Positions 18,196 to 26,541 of a stretch of 64,000 nucleotides of DNA are shown here, in pieces. The stretch comes from Sphingomonas quercus (lineage in GTDB: Bacteria; Pseudomonadota; Alphaproteobacteria; Sphingomonadales; Sphingomonadaceae). The notes beneath the pieces are model-generated. The model searched no databases, was not told where the DNA came from, and worked only from the letters and a program-made list of their open reading frames with translations. The position numbers were made by a program, and so were the translations under genes. Each line of letters begins with the position of its first letter. Positions within the stretch are counted from its first letter, which is position 1. The stretch spans positions 552,061-616,060 of the forward strand of contig NZ_JAHKRT010000002.1 of NCBI RefSeq assembly GCF_018863195.1, written 5' to 3'.

Positions 18196-18640
18196 GGCCG
18201 GGCCTGGCATGCGTAACCGAGAGCGCGGAGCGTGCGACCTGTTCGACGTGCGGAACGATGTCCTCGATCTTGCGATGGTGTACGACGAACACGTCCGTGC
18301 CGGTGACTTCTCCCGGCGTGGCTTTGAACTGGGCCGAGCGCAGAAAGGCGGTTTCGCCGCCGCGCGGCTGGATGGTGCCATGTTCCTGATCGACGCGATA
18401 TTCTCATTGCTCGTCAGCGTGGCGAAGATGCGTTGGGCGTCGGCGATGCCGGAACAGGCCCCGGGGCCCGCCGGCGGGGTCTAGTCCGCCGCCGCCGGCG
18501 CCGCGGCGTGATGACGACGACGTCGGGAGCGTAGTCGGCCATGATGGCCTTGATGTCGCCCGCCTTCATCGCCGCCGACGGACGGAGCATTTCGTCAACG
18601 GCCGGCGATTTGCTTCGGGCGCTTTCGACTGGCGACAAGG
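18196..18640 (-). pseudogene. Decayed SnoaL/NTF2-like gene
   Basis: No single frame is open, but pieces in successive minus-strand frames read like one NTF2-fold protein: AMKAGDIKAIMADYAPDVVVITP, then SGIADAQRIFATLTSNENIAS, then ETAFLRSAQFKATPGEV followed directly by TGTDVFVVHHRKIEDIVPHVEQVA. The order matches a SnoaL-like domain of about 130 residues. At least two frameshifts separate them, one at a GGCGGC-type run near 18490. It follows the GntR regulator tail with overlap. Function is lost or unknown. The assignment rests on pattern memory of the fold. Confidence 0.4.
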
Positions 18641-19386
18641 TCTGTTCTGGAAAGACGCCGGATGGAGGCTTCCAGCCGCTTTTCCGCTTCGTAAATCGCG
18701 CGCTGCGTCTCAAGCGCCGTCTTCATATGCTCGCGCGCCGCCGATTGGGCGGCCGCCACATCCCGGTCCATGATGGCCTCAAAGATCGCGCGATGCTCGT
18801 CTATCTGCGATCCGCGGTCGGCGCGATGCTTATAGAGATTCTGGCGGTTCGAATAGACGCTCGATCGCAGGACGCCTTCGAGGCTGTTCATAAAATGAAG
18901 CATCATTATATTATGGCTGGATTCGTAGATCGCGAAGTGAAAGTCGGCATCGGTTCGTCCGATCTCGTCGATATCATCTTCGTTGTGAGCCTTGACCATG
19001 GCGTTGAAGCGCTCTTCAAGCATGCTGCGGTTGACGTCCGATGCCCGTTCGGCCGCGTAGCCGGCGGCAGCGGCCTCGACCACCGCGCGCAGCTCCATGA
19101 GGTCGGTTCGCGCGTCCGGATTGTCCATCAGTGCGATCAGCGGATCGCGCAGGCTCTTTCCGATATTCTCGCTCACATAAGTGGCGCCCTGGGCATTGGT
19201 GGTGAGCAGGCCTTCCGCGATGAGCCTGTCGAGCCCCTCGCGCAGCGACGGCCGCGAGACGTTCAGCTTGGCGGAAAGCTCGCGCTCAGCCAGCAGTCGC
19301 TCACCCGGCTGGAGTACCCCTTCCAGAATGAGCTGCTGAATATGCTCGGCAATCGTGTCGGCTAGCCGAATCGGCTTTATAGGCAA
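18595..19386 (-). CDS. FadR/FCD-type GntR transcriptional regulator
   Basis: The product has an N-terminal winged helix (IAEHIQQLILEGVLQPGERLLAERELSAKLNVSRPSLREGLDRL, split here by domain) and an all-helical FCD ligand domain with its metal-type residues (DADFHFAIYESSHN, then DEHRAIFEAIMDRD). I chose a TTG start at 19386 (263 residues): it follows CGGAGG with good spacing and gives the usual short lead-in. The upstream ATG at 19470 falls inside a duplicated promoter element. FadR-type GntR proteins often sense uronates, aldonates or other acids, which fits the divergent beta-helix, receptor and transporter genes. Ligand unknown. Confidence 0.9.
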   Translation of the reverse strand: MPIKPIRLADTIAEHIQQLILEGVLQPGERLLAERELSAKLNVSRPSLREGLDRLIAEGLLTTNAQGATYVSENIGKSLRDPLIALMDNPDARTDLMELRAVVEAAAAGYAAERASDVNRSMLEERFNAMVKAHNEDDIDEIGRTDADFHFAIYESSHNIMMLHFMNSLEGVLRSSVYSNRQNLYKHRADRGSQIDEHRAIFEAIMDRDVAAAQSAAREHMKTALETQRAIYEAEKRLEASIRRLSRTDLVASRKRPKQIAGR

Positions 19387-19450
19387 CGTAAACCTCCGCG
19401 TTTCATCGGGGTAATTTGACACTGGCGACTTCCTCGCGCCAGAGGGGCTG

Positions 19451-19562
19451 TGGTAAAAGTTTTTGGCCATTGTGGATTCTGGTCAGGAGATATATGCAAA
19501 CCCCTCGCTCCGAGAATCTGCATCAGTGGACATGGGGCTGACCCGTTCATGGAGGAGAGGGC
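19451..19562 (+). promoter_or_regulatory. Promoter/leader element, copy A
   Basis: This 112-bp stretch aligns along its length with 22044-22156 ahead of the second TonB receptor. Both begin TGGTAA, carry CCATTGTG, then the exact block GAGATATATGCAAA (19487-19500 here), then CTCCGAGAATC (19508-19518), and end in a GGAGGAGAGG ribosome-binding site directly before an ATG. It occupies the divergent region between the GntR gene and the beta-helix gene, so it probably drives the latter. The matched blocks are likely promoter and operator for a shared regulator. Confidence 0.6.
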
Positions 19563-19682
19563 ATGAAAAGCTTCCTGAGGTGTGCAGGCTCGCTGATTGG
19601 CGCCAGAAATGTTTCTGGAGTTTTGCCGGCTGGTGGGAAAATGCTCTGCAGGACTGACGCAGGGCGGTCGGCTACCGGCTAA
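19563..19682 (+). other. 39-codon ORF: relic receptor leader or leader peptide
   Basis: ATG at 19563 follows GGAGGAGAGG and opens MKSFLRCAGSLIGARNVSG, which resembles the first residues of the TonB receptor at 22157 (MNSLWKASIFMVGASTIAIG) in position and partly in sequence. The frame ends after 39 codons at TAA. With the duplicated element just upstream it looks like the 5' end of a second receptor gene whose body has been lost. A translated leader peptide for the beta-helix gene 86 bp downstream is the alternative. Confidence 0.4.
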
Positions 19683-19768
19683 TCTCGAATCGTGATTGTC
19701 GAAAGTCGCGGGTGCGGAAAAATCCTCCGTGCCTGGCTTTGTATTCACCGTAATTGGTTGGACGGATC

Positions 19769-21910
19769 ATGAAATCAGCACAGGACCAGTTTGCCGCACC
19801 CACTTGCCCTTCCGAAGAAAGTGTTGCCGGCTCCGCCTTCTCGCTCAATCGCCGCCGGTTCATGGAGGGTGCCGCGATCGCCGGCGCCATGGCGACCCTT
19901 GGCGGGCAGGCCTGGGCGCAGGGCGGCGCACGCTCTGCCGGCGGCGGCGCCATGGACGATTCCCGGCTGCCCGACGGCGCGACCTTTGCCCGCTGGGAGC
20001 AGCCACTGACCTTCACCAGGACCTATTATGTCGACAACACCGCCGCCGGTGCTGACGACAATGGCCCGGGGGATAAGGCGCATCCGTTCCGCACGATCGG
20101 GAAAGCGGCCCAGGTGCTGCAGCCCGGCGAGCGTGTGATCATCGCCGCGGGCACGTACCGCGAGTGCGTTCGCCCGGCGCGCGGCGGAACCGGCCCGACC
20201 CAGATGATCAGCTATGAGGCCGCACCCGGCGCGAAGGTCTACATCAAGGGATCCGAGGTCCTGAAGGACGGTTGGAAGCCGGAGACGGTTTCACGGGGAC
20301 CGCGTGACGCGGCGACCCCCGGCGTCACGGTCTGGCGCTATGATCTTTCCAACGCGCTGTTTCCCGATCTTTATAATCCCTTCGCCCTGCCCAGCGTGAT
20401 GGGCTCCTGGGGGTGGCTGGATCCGACGATCGCGGACATGGGGCCTTACCTGCGCCGCCGCGGTCTCGTATTCGTCGATGGCAAGCCGCTGGAGCCGATG
20501 GAGCAGCTCAACGAACTGGCGATGCCCGAGCTGCCGGCGATTCCGGATTTTACCCGGCCGCCGGTGTCGCTGCGCGGCATGCCGCCGCGCCGTCGTGGCG
20601 GACCTGTCATGCAGGAGATTGGCGGCTCCCCCAATGCCCGTCTGTGGGTGAACAATGACGGCACCGCGATCTATATCCGGCTGGAATCGGGAACGCCCGC
20701 CGATCACCTGATCGAGGCCACGACCCGTGTCGCCACCTTCGTGCCGGCGCAACCGGGGCTGAACTATATCCGCGTGAAGGGGCTCACCTTCCAGCATGCC
20801 GGCAATCCCTATCCCTATCCGTCCGCCCAGGACGGCATGGTCGGGCTGGGCGGCGGCGATCACTGGATCGTCGAGGACAACACCATCGAATGGGCGAACG
20901 GCGTCGGCCTCGTCATCGGTCGCGACGCCAATTACGGCGCCGGCGCGCGCAACCCCGGCCTCGCGCAGATCATACGCCGCAACAACATTCGCTATTGTGG
21001 CGTCTCCGGCCTTTCCGGCGGCGGCACGACCGACACGCTCATCGAAGACAATATGATCGAATGGTGCGGCTGGGCGGATGCCGAGCGGGGTTGGGAAGCC
21101 GGCGCGGTCAAATTCCATTTCGCGGTGAACATGCTGTTTCGCCGCAACGTCATCCGGCACATTCGCCATGCCGCCGGTGCATGGTGGGACGTGAACAACA
21201 AGAACTGCCGCATCACCCGCAACGTCGTCGCCGACGTGTTTTCGGTGGGCGCCGGGGTCCACATGGAGATGAACCCCGATCAGAACCAGATCGACAACAA
21301 CATCATCTGGGATGTCCGCAACTCTGAACCGGGTACCCCCGGTCAGCGCGGTTGCGCCGGATCGGGCATTTTCGACAATGCCACGGACAAGCTGATCATC
21401 ACGCAGAATCTGATCGGCCGATGCGACAATGCGGGCATATTTCCGATCATTCGTCAGGACCGCGGCGCAGGCACCGGCACCGGCAATGAAGTGGTCAACA
21501 ACATCTTCGTCAAATGCGAGCGGGCCGGCATCATCTTCCTGAACCGGAACAACAAGGCGGACGCCAATGTCTACGTCAACATGCCGTGGACATTCCAGGG
21601 GTTGTTCGAAGGGGTCGTGCCGCCGACCTATGATCCGCTTGCCTGGCAACACATCAAATACCGCAGTCTGGCGGACTGGCAGGCGCTCGGCTGGGACAAG
21701 AACTCGATCATCGCGGACGCGCAGGTCGATTTCGATCCGAAGACGCTGCGGCTCACCTTCATCAGCGCCAGGCCGCTGCCGCGCGTGAGCGCGATCAACA
21801 ATGTCCAGTCGGATCTGCTCGGCCGGCCGGCCGGCGCGATGCGTGTCGCGGGTCCGATGGCGGATCTCGGCGGCAAGACCTCCTGGAACGCGGACCCTCG
21901 CCAGGTCTGA
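19769..21910 (+). CDS. Tat-exported right-handed beta-helix protein (possible polysaccharide lyase/hydrolase)
   Basis: The 713-residue protein has about 30 polar residues, then a Tat leader (NRRRFMEGAAIAGAMATLGG, AWAQ) and a DUF1565-like beta-helix start (YYVDNTAAGADDN, HPFRTIGKAAQVLQPGERVII, GTYRECV). Helix rungs rich in Asn follow (DNTIEWANGVGLVIG, RRNNIRYCGVSGLSGGGTTD, NQIDNNIIWDVRN). Pectate-lyase-like and GH141-like enzymes share this fold, but I cannot place catalytic residues. The ATG at 19769 is used; a TTG 15 nt earlier is possible. It is divergent from the GntR gene and precedes the TonB receptor, so it probably processes the imported glycan in the periplasm. Confidence 0.8.
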   Translation: MKSAQDQFAAPTCPSEESVAGSAFSLNRRRFMEGAAIAGAMATLGGQAWAQGGARSAGGGAMDDSRLPDGATFARWEQPLTFTRTYYVDNTAAGADDNGPGDKAHPFRTIGKAAQVLQPGERVIIAAGTYRECVRPARGGTGPTQMISYEAAPGAKVYIKGSEVLKDGWKPETVSRGPRDAATPGVTVWRYDLSNALFPDLYNPFALPSVMGSWGWLDPTIADMGPYLRRRGLVFVDGKPLEPMEQLNELAMPELPAIPDFTRPPVSLRGMPPRRRGGPVMQEIGGSPNARLWVNNDGTAIYIRLESGTPADHLIEATTRVATFVPAQPGLNYIRVKGLTFQHAGNPYPYPSAQDGMVGLGGGDHWIVEDNTIEWANGVGLVIGRDANYGAGARNPGLAQIIRRNNIRYCGVSGLSGGGTTDTLIEDNMIEWCGWADAERGWEAGAVKFHFAVNMLFRRNVIRHIRHAAGAWWDVNNKNCRITRNVVADVFSVGAGVHMEMNPDQNQIDNNIIWDVRNSEPGTPGQRGCAGSGIFDNATDKLIITQNLIGRCDNAGIFPIIRQDRGAGTGTGNEVVNNIFVKCERAGIIFLNRNNKADANVYVNMPWTFQGLFEGVVPPTYDPLAWQHIKYRSLADWQALGWDKNSIIADAQVDFDPKTLRLTFISARPLPRVSAINNVQSDLLGRPAGAMRVAGPMADLGGKTSWNADPRQV

Positions 21911-22043
21911 CCGTCCCGGCGCCCCCGCGGTTACGGAAGCGCGCGGGGCAGCGACGTGCGGTCGCGCGGGCAGTCGACGAATGCTGCCGGATGTCACAAT
22001 CCGGCGGCAATCGTGGCGCGACAATATTGCCAAGCCGCCGCAG

Positions 22044-22156
22044 TGGTAATGTTATTTGACCATTGTGTGATTTGGCTAAGAGATATATGCAAATTCATCG
22101 ACTCCGAGAATCCGCACAGGCGGGCGGCGGGTCGACCGTTTTCGGGAGGAGAGGAT
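22044..22156 (+). promoter_or_regulatory. Promoter/leader element, copy B, of the second TonB receptor
   Basis: The counterpart of copy A: TTGACC (22056-22061) as a possible -35, CATTGTG, the block GAGATATATGCAAA (22080-22093), CTCCGAGAATC (22102-22112) and a GGGAGGAGAGG ribosome-binding site. The block spacing differs from copy A by one base. Conservation between two copies about 2.6 kb apart implies selection on the element or recent duplication. Confidence 0.6.
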
Positions 22157-25084
22157 ATGAACAGCCTTTGGAAGGCATCGATCTTCATGGTCGGTGCCAG
22201 CACTATCGCGATCGGCACCCAGGCGTCTGCTCAGGCCGTTGCCGGCGGACAGCCGGGTGGCGACGCGGCAGTGCAGAGCGGAGTTCCGGCTCCGGCTCCG
22301 GCCGCAGATGCGTCGGCGGCAGGCGAGATCGTCGTCACCGGATCGCGTGTCGTTTCGAACGGCAACCAGGCTCCGACCCCGGTCACCGTGGTCTCGACGC
22401 AGCGCCTGCTCGAAACCACCCCGTCGAGCATTTCGGACGGCCTCAACCAGTTGCCCCAGTTCGCCGGCCAGCCTTCCCAGCGCAGCATCGGCTCCGCGCA
22501 GGGCAACAGCTCCGCCGCCACGCTCAACCTGCGTCACTTCGGCAGCAACAGAAATCTTGTGCTTCTTGACGGCAATCGCCTGCCGCCGGCGGGCAGCGGC
22601 GGCGCCGTCGATACCAACATCATCCCGCAGGCGCTCGTCCAGCGTGTCGAGGTGGTGACCGGCGGCGCCTCCGCCGTCTACGGGTCGGACGCCGTCACCG
22701 GCGTGATCAACTATATCCTCGACAAGAACTTCAATGGCCTGAAGTTCAATTCGCAGGCTGGTCTGTCGACCTATGGTGACAATGCCTCGTGGCGGGTCGG
22801 CGTCGCGGCGGGCATGCCGTTGTTCGACGGGCGCGGGCACATCGAGGCGAGCTTCGATCACTATGACTCGAAGGGCATCAAGGACGTCGCCGGGCGCCCG
22901 TTGGGCAAGGATTACTGGATCGTCGGCGGCGCGGGGACGCAGGCCAATCCCTTCCGGCTGGTCAAGAACGGCCGCACGCTGCTCGGCTCGCCCGGCGGCA
23001 TGATCGTCAACACCACCACGCCCGGCCTTGCCGACACCGCCTTCAACAGCAACGGCGTGCCGACGCCCTTCATCCACGGGGCATCATCCGGCGTGAACGG
23101 CATCGAATCCGGTGGCGACGGCGGCTATTATGACGACGGCACGCTGCTGGCGCCGGTGCGCACCAACCAGGCATTCGCCCGCTTCGATTACGAGATCACC
23201 AACGACATAAGTGCCTATGTGCAGGGTAGCTATTCCGATTCCGCTGCCAAATATCCCTATGCATCGGCGCGTTATGTCGCGGACATCCTCAGCGGCAATC
23301 CCTTCATTCCTGCATCGATCCAGCAGATCATGACGCAGACCGGAACCAAGTCGATCCAGGTCGGCCGCCTGCAAAGCCGGGAGAACGGCCTGCCCGGCCG
23401 CATCAACGACCCGTTCAACCGCAACGTCTACGCGATGGCGGGTTTGAAGGGGAAGGTCTTCGGAAGGTTCGACTGGAACCTCAACTATATCTACTCGCAG
23501 AATGACCTGCGGGTGATCAACCACAACAATACTTATACGCCGCGCTACGCGGCCGCGCTGGACGCGGTTCGCGATCCCGCCACCGGTCGGGTGGTGTGCC
23601 AGGTGTCGTTGACGCCGAATGCGAACCTGTTCCCGGGTTGCGAGCCGCTCAACGTCTTCGGCCCGACAGCGCCCAGCGCGAGCGCCTATGACTGGATCAC
23701 CGACGACACGCGGTTCAAGCTGACCAATCGCATGAATGACGTGAACCTGTCCGTCTCGGGCGAGGTCTTTTCCTTGTGGGCCGGCCCGGTGACGGCGGCG
23801 CTCAGCGGCGAATATCGCACGCTGTCGCTGCGCAACCGCAGCAGCGCCCAGGCTGCCGCGCAGCCCGATTGCACCGGTATCCGCGACGCCGCCAATTGCT
23901 CGGCTTCCACCCCGCAATGGCAGCATGACGTATCGACCAGCATGTTCGGCAAGCAGAACGTCAAGGAAGTCGCCGGTGAGCTTCTGATCCCGTTGCTCAG
24001 GGACGTGCCGCTGATCCAGTCGCTCGAGCTCAACCTCGCGGGTCGCTACACGGATTACAGCACCAGCGGCGGCGTCGGCACGTGGAAGATCGGCGGCACC
24101 TGGCAGGTCAGCCACGAACTGCGCATCCGCGGCACGCGTTCGCGCGATATCAGGGCACCTACTCTCAACGACCTCTTCGCGCCGACGTCGATCTCCCCGA
24201 CCGGCTTTACGGATCTGCACACCAACCAGAGCAGGCCCGTGAACGTGATCCGACAGGGCAATCCGGATCTGAAGCCCGAGGTCGCGATGACGACGACGGT
24301 GGGCGTGGTGTTCCAGCCGGAATGGATCCCCGGCTTCAGCCTTGCGGTCGATTATTATAACATCAAGATCAACAACGCGATCAGCAGCACTTCGGGTTTC
24401 AGCGTCGACGTCCAGCGCGAGTGCGAGACATCCAATGGCGCGTCTCCGCTCTGTAGCCTGCTTGAGCGTCCGTTGCCGTTCAGCGATCGCTCGGCGGCGA
24501 ATTTCCCGACGCGGGTGTTCTCGCAGAGTGTGAACTCGGCGCGATCCTGGACCCGCGGCGTCGATGTCGAGGCCAATTACAGCTTCGACATGGCCAACCT
24601 GATCAAGAGCGTGCCCGGCAGGCTCGCGATCCGCGCGCTGGTCGCCTATCAGCCGACCCTCAAGACGCAGACGCTGATCAGCCTGCCCGCCCGCGAGAAT
24701 GCCGGCATCGTCGCGAACCCGACCAGCGGCGGCTTCGGCTCCAAGGTCAATGCCAATCTCAGCCTCAGCTATACCTCCGAGGGTCTGAGCGTGTTCGTGA
24801 CCGAGCGCTGGCAGTCCAAGCAGCATCCCAGCGATCCGGCGATCAGCTTTGATCTCCGGCCCGATATTCCGGCCTACAGCTATACGGATATTTCGTTCAA
24901 CTACCGGATCCGGCTGGGTGACGACAACACCATCTCGCCATTTGTTTCGATCCAGAACCTGTTCAACAAGCAGCCCCCGCTGATCGGCGGACAGAACAAC
25001 GTGCCCGGGCTCTACTATCCCACGGGACAGGGCTTCGACGTGATCGGTCGGTATTTCACCGTCGGCGTGAAGGGCAAGTTCTGA
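22157..25084 (+). CDS. TonB-dependent receptor
   Basis: The 975-residue outer-membrane receptor starts at ATG 22157 after GGGAGGAGAGG. Its leader is MNSLWKASIFMVGASTIAIG with QASAQ cleavage, then come a TonB-box-like GEIVVTGSRV, a plug (TPVTVVSTQRLLETTPSSI, VQRVEVVTGGASAVYGSDAV) and a long barrel ending TVGVKGKF. The plug style differs from the receptor at 8390, so it belongs to another clade and probably takes a different substrate. Given the beta-helix gene upstream and acid-type MFS transporters downstream, uronate-containing oligosaccharides are a reasonable guess. Confidence 0.92.
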   Translation: MNSLWKASIFMVGASTIAIGTQASAQAVAGGQPGGDAAVQSGVPAPAPAADASAAGEIVVTGSRVVSNGNQAPTPVTVVSTQRLLETTPSSISDGLNQLPQFAGQPSQRSIGSAQGNSSAATLNLRHFGSNRNLVLLDGNRLPPAGSGGAVDTNIIPQALVQRVEVVTGGASAVYGSDAVTGVINYILDKNFNGLKFNSQAGLSTYGDNASWRVGVAAGMPLFDGRGHIEASFDHYDSKGIKDVAGRPLGKDYWIVGGAGTQANPFRLVKNGRTLLGSPGGMIVNTTTPGLADTAFNSNGVPTPFIHGASSGVNGIESGGDGGYYDDGTLLAPVRTNQAFARFDYEITNDISAYVQGSYSDSAAKYPYASARYVADILSGNPFIPASIQQIMTQTGTKSIQVGRLQSRENGLPGRINDPFNRNVYAMAGLKGKVFGRFDWNLNYIYSQNDLRVINHNNTYTPRYAAALDAVRDPATGRVVCQVSLTPNANLFPGCEPLNVFGPTAPSASAYDWITDDTRFKLTNRMNDVNLSVSGEVFSLWAGPVTAALSGEYRTLSLRNRSSAQAAAQPDCTGIRDAANCSASTPQWQHDVSTSMFGKQNVKEVAGELLIPLLRDVPLIQSLELNLAGRYTDYSTSGGVGTWKIGGTWQVSHELRIRGTRSRDIRAPTLNDLFAPTSISPTGFTDLHTNQSRPVNVIRQGNPDLKPEVAMTTTVGVVFQPEWIPGFSLAVDYYNIKINNAISSTSGFSVDVQRECETSNGASPLCSLLERPLPFSDRSAANFPTRVFSQSVNSARSWTRGVDVEANYSFDMANLIKSVPGRLAIRALVAYQPTLKTQTLISLPARENAGIVANPTSGGFGSKVNANLSLSYTSEGLSVFVTERWQSKQHPSDPAISFDLRPDIPAYSYTDISFNYRIRLGDDNTISPFVSIQNLFNKQPPLIGGQNNVPGLYYPTGQGFDVIGRYFTVGVKGKF

Positions 25085-25181
25085 TCGCTGACATGTCGGT
25101 GGGATGATCCGTGGCGCCGGTGGATCGGAGCTTTCCACTGTCCGCCGGCGCGCGGATCACGCTGCACAAGGGCCCGTAACG

Positions 25182-26498
25182 ATGCAAAGCGGCCAATCCC
25201 GTGTCAGGCTGAAGCTGATCTTCATGCTCTTCATCCTGAGTTCGATCGCGTTCCTGGACCGGACCAACATCTCCGTCGCCGGCGTGCAGATGCGCGAGGA
25301 ATACGGGCTGGATCAGGTCCATCTCGGCTGGGTCTTCAGCGCGTTTCTGGTCGGTTATGCCGCCTTTCAGGTGCCGGCCGGCTGGCTGGCAGGGCGGATC
25401 GGCCCGCGCCGCGTCCTTGCCATGGGGGTGGTCTGGTGGGGCGTGTTCACCGCGCTGACTGCGCTGGTCTCCCCGATGCTCGGCGCGGTGTTGCCGCAGC
25501 TCGTTCTCGTGCGCTTCCTGTTGGGGGCGGGCGAGGCGGTGGTCTATCCGGCGGGCAACCAGTTTGTGTCGCAATGGATTCCTGCCCAGGAGCGCGGCAA
25601 GGCCAATGGCTGGATCTTCGCGGGCGTGGGCATGGGGGCCGGGCTGACGCCGCCACTTGTCACCGCGATCATCCTGTGGGGCGGGTGGCGCGCCTCGTTC
25701 TTCGTCTGCGCCCTGCTGGGCGTGGCGGCGGGCGGCATCTGGTATCTGGCGGCGCGCGACCGGCCGGAGGACCATCCCGGCATGTCGTCGGCCGAACTCG
25801 CGCATATCCGCGCCGGTTTGCCCGCGTCCGGGGCCGGGCGACATGTCGCGACGCCGTGGGGCCTGATCCTCTCGAACCGCAACGTCTGGGCATTGTTCAC
25901 CAGTTACTTTGCGTTTGGCTATGTTGTCTGGTTGTTCTTCAGCTGGTTCTTCATCTACCTTGCCGAGGCGCGACACGTCGACCTCAAGTCGAGCGCGCTC
26001 TACAGCATGCTGCCATTCATCGCGATGACCGTCTGCTGCCTGGCGGGTGGCATGGTGAATGACGCGGTCGCGCGGCGGCACGGGCTGTTCTGGGGAAGAT
26101 GCGGGATCGCTGTCGTCGCATTCATCCTCACCGCCGCCTTTCTCGTCGCCGGCGCGGCGGCCACGGATACGACGGTAGCGGTGCTGATCCTCGCCGGCGG
26201 GGCAGGCGCCACCTATCTCGCGCAAAGCTCGTTCTGGTCGGTGACGGCCGATTTCGCGGCGCCCCATACCGGGGTTGTCTCCGGGTTCATGAACATGGGT
26301 TGCCAGATCGGCGGCGCGATCACCGCGTCGCTGACGCCCTGGATCGCCGCCCAGTTCGGCTGGACCGCCGCCTTCGGCACGGCGGCCGGCTTCGCGACGG
26401 TCGGGGCGGTGGCGTGGCTTTTCGTCGACCCGGCAAAGCCGCTCATCCGCCCCGGCGGGATGCATTCAGGCGCGATGTCCGCGCCGGCCGGGGCCTGA
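25182..26498 (+). CDS. MFS transporter, anion:cation symporter (ACS) type
   Basis: The 438-residue protein has twelve predicted membrane segments in two halves. It starts RLKLIFMLFILSSIAFLDRTNISVAG, the ACS-family signature for the first helix (sugar acid, tartrate and phthalate transporters). FSAFLVGYAAFQVPAGWLAGRIGPRR holds the helix 2-3 loop motif. The ATG at 25182 starts about 20 residues before the first helix and follows AAGGG. By family it imports an aldonate, aldarate or hexuronate across the inner membrane. It follows the receptor by about 100 bp. Confidence 0.88.
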   Translation: MQSGQSRVRLKLIFMLFILSSIAFLDRTNISVAGVQMREEYGLDQVHLGWVFSAFLVGYAAFQVPAGWLAGRIGPRRVLAMGVVWWGVFTALTALVSPMLGAVLPQLVLVRFLLGAGEAVVYPAGNQFVSQWIPAQERGKANGWIFAGVGMGAGLTPPLVTAIILWGGWRASFFVCALLGVAAGGIWYLAARDRPEDHPGMSSAELAHIRAGLPASGAGRHVATPWGLILSNRNVWALFTSYFAFGYVVWLFFSWFFIYLAEARHVDLKSSALYSMLPFIAMTVCCLAGGMVNDAVARRHGLFWGRCGIAVVAFILTAAFLVAGAAATDTTVAVLILAGGAGATYLAQSSFWSVTADFAAPHTGVVSGFMNMGCQIGGAITASLTPWIAAQFGWTAAFGTAAGFATVGAVAWLFVDPAKPLIRPGGMHSGAMSAPAGA

Positions 26499-26541
26499 TC
26501 GCATGCGCCCGATCGAACAGGGTCGGCAGGAAAGGAACGCA

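Noticed and set aside
23084..25138. 684-codon minus-strand frame opposite the second TonB receptor
   Set aside because: Shadow of the receptor gene. No leader, motif or ribosome-binding site.
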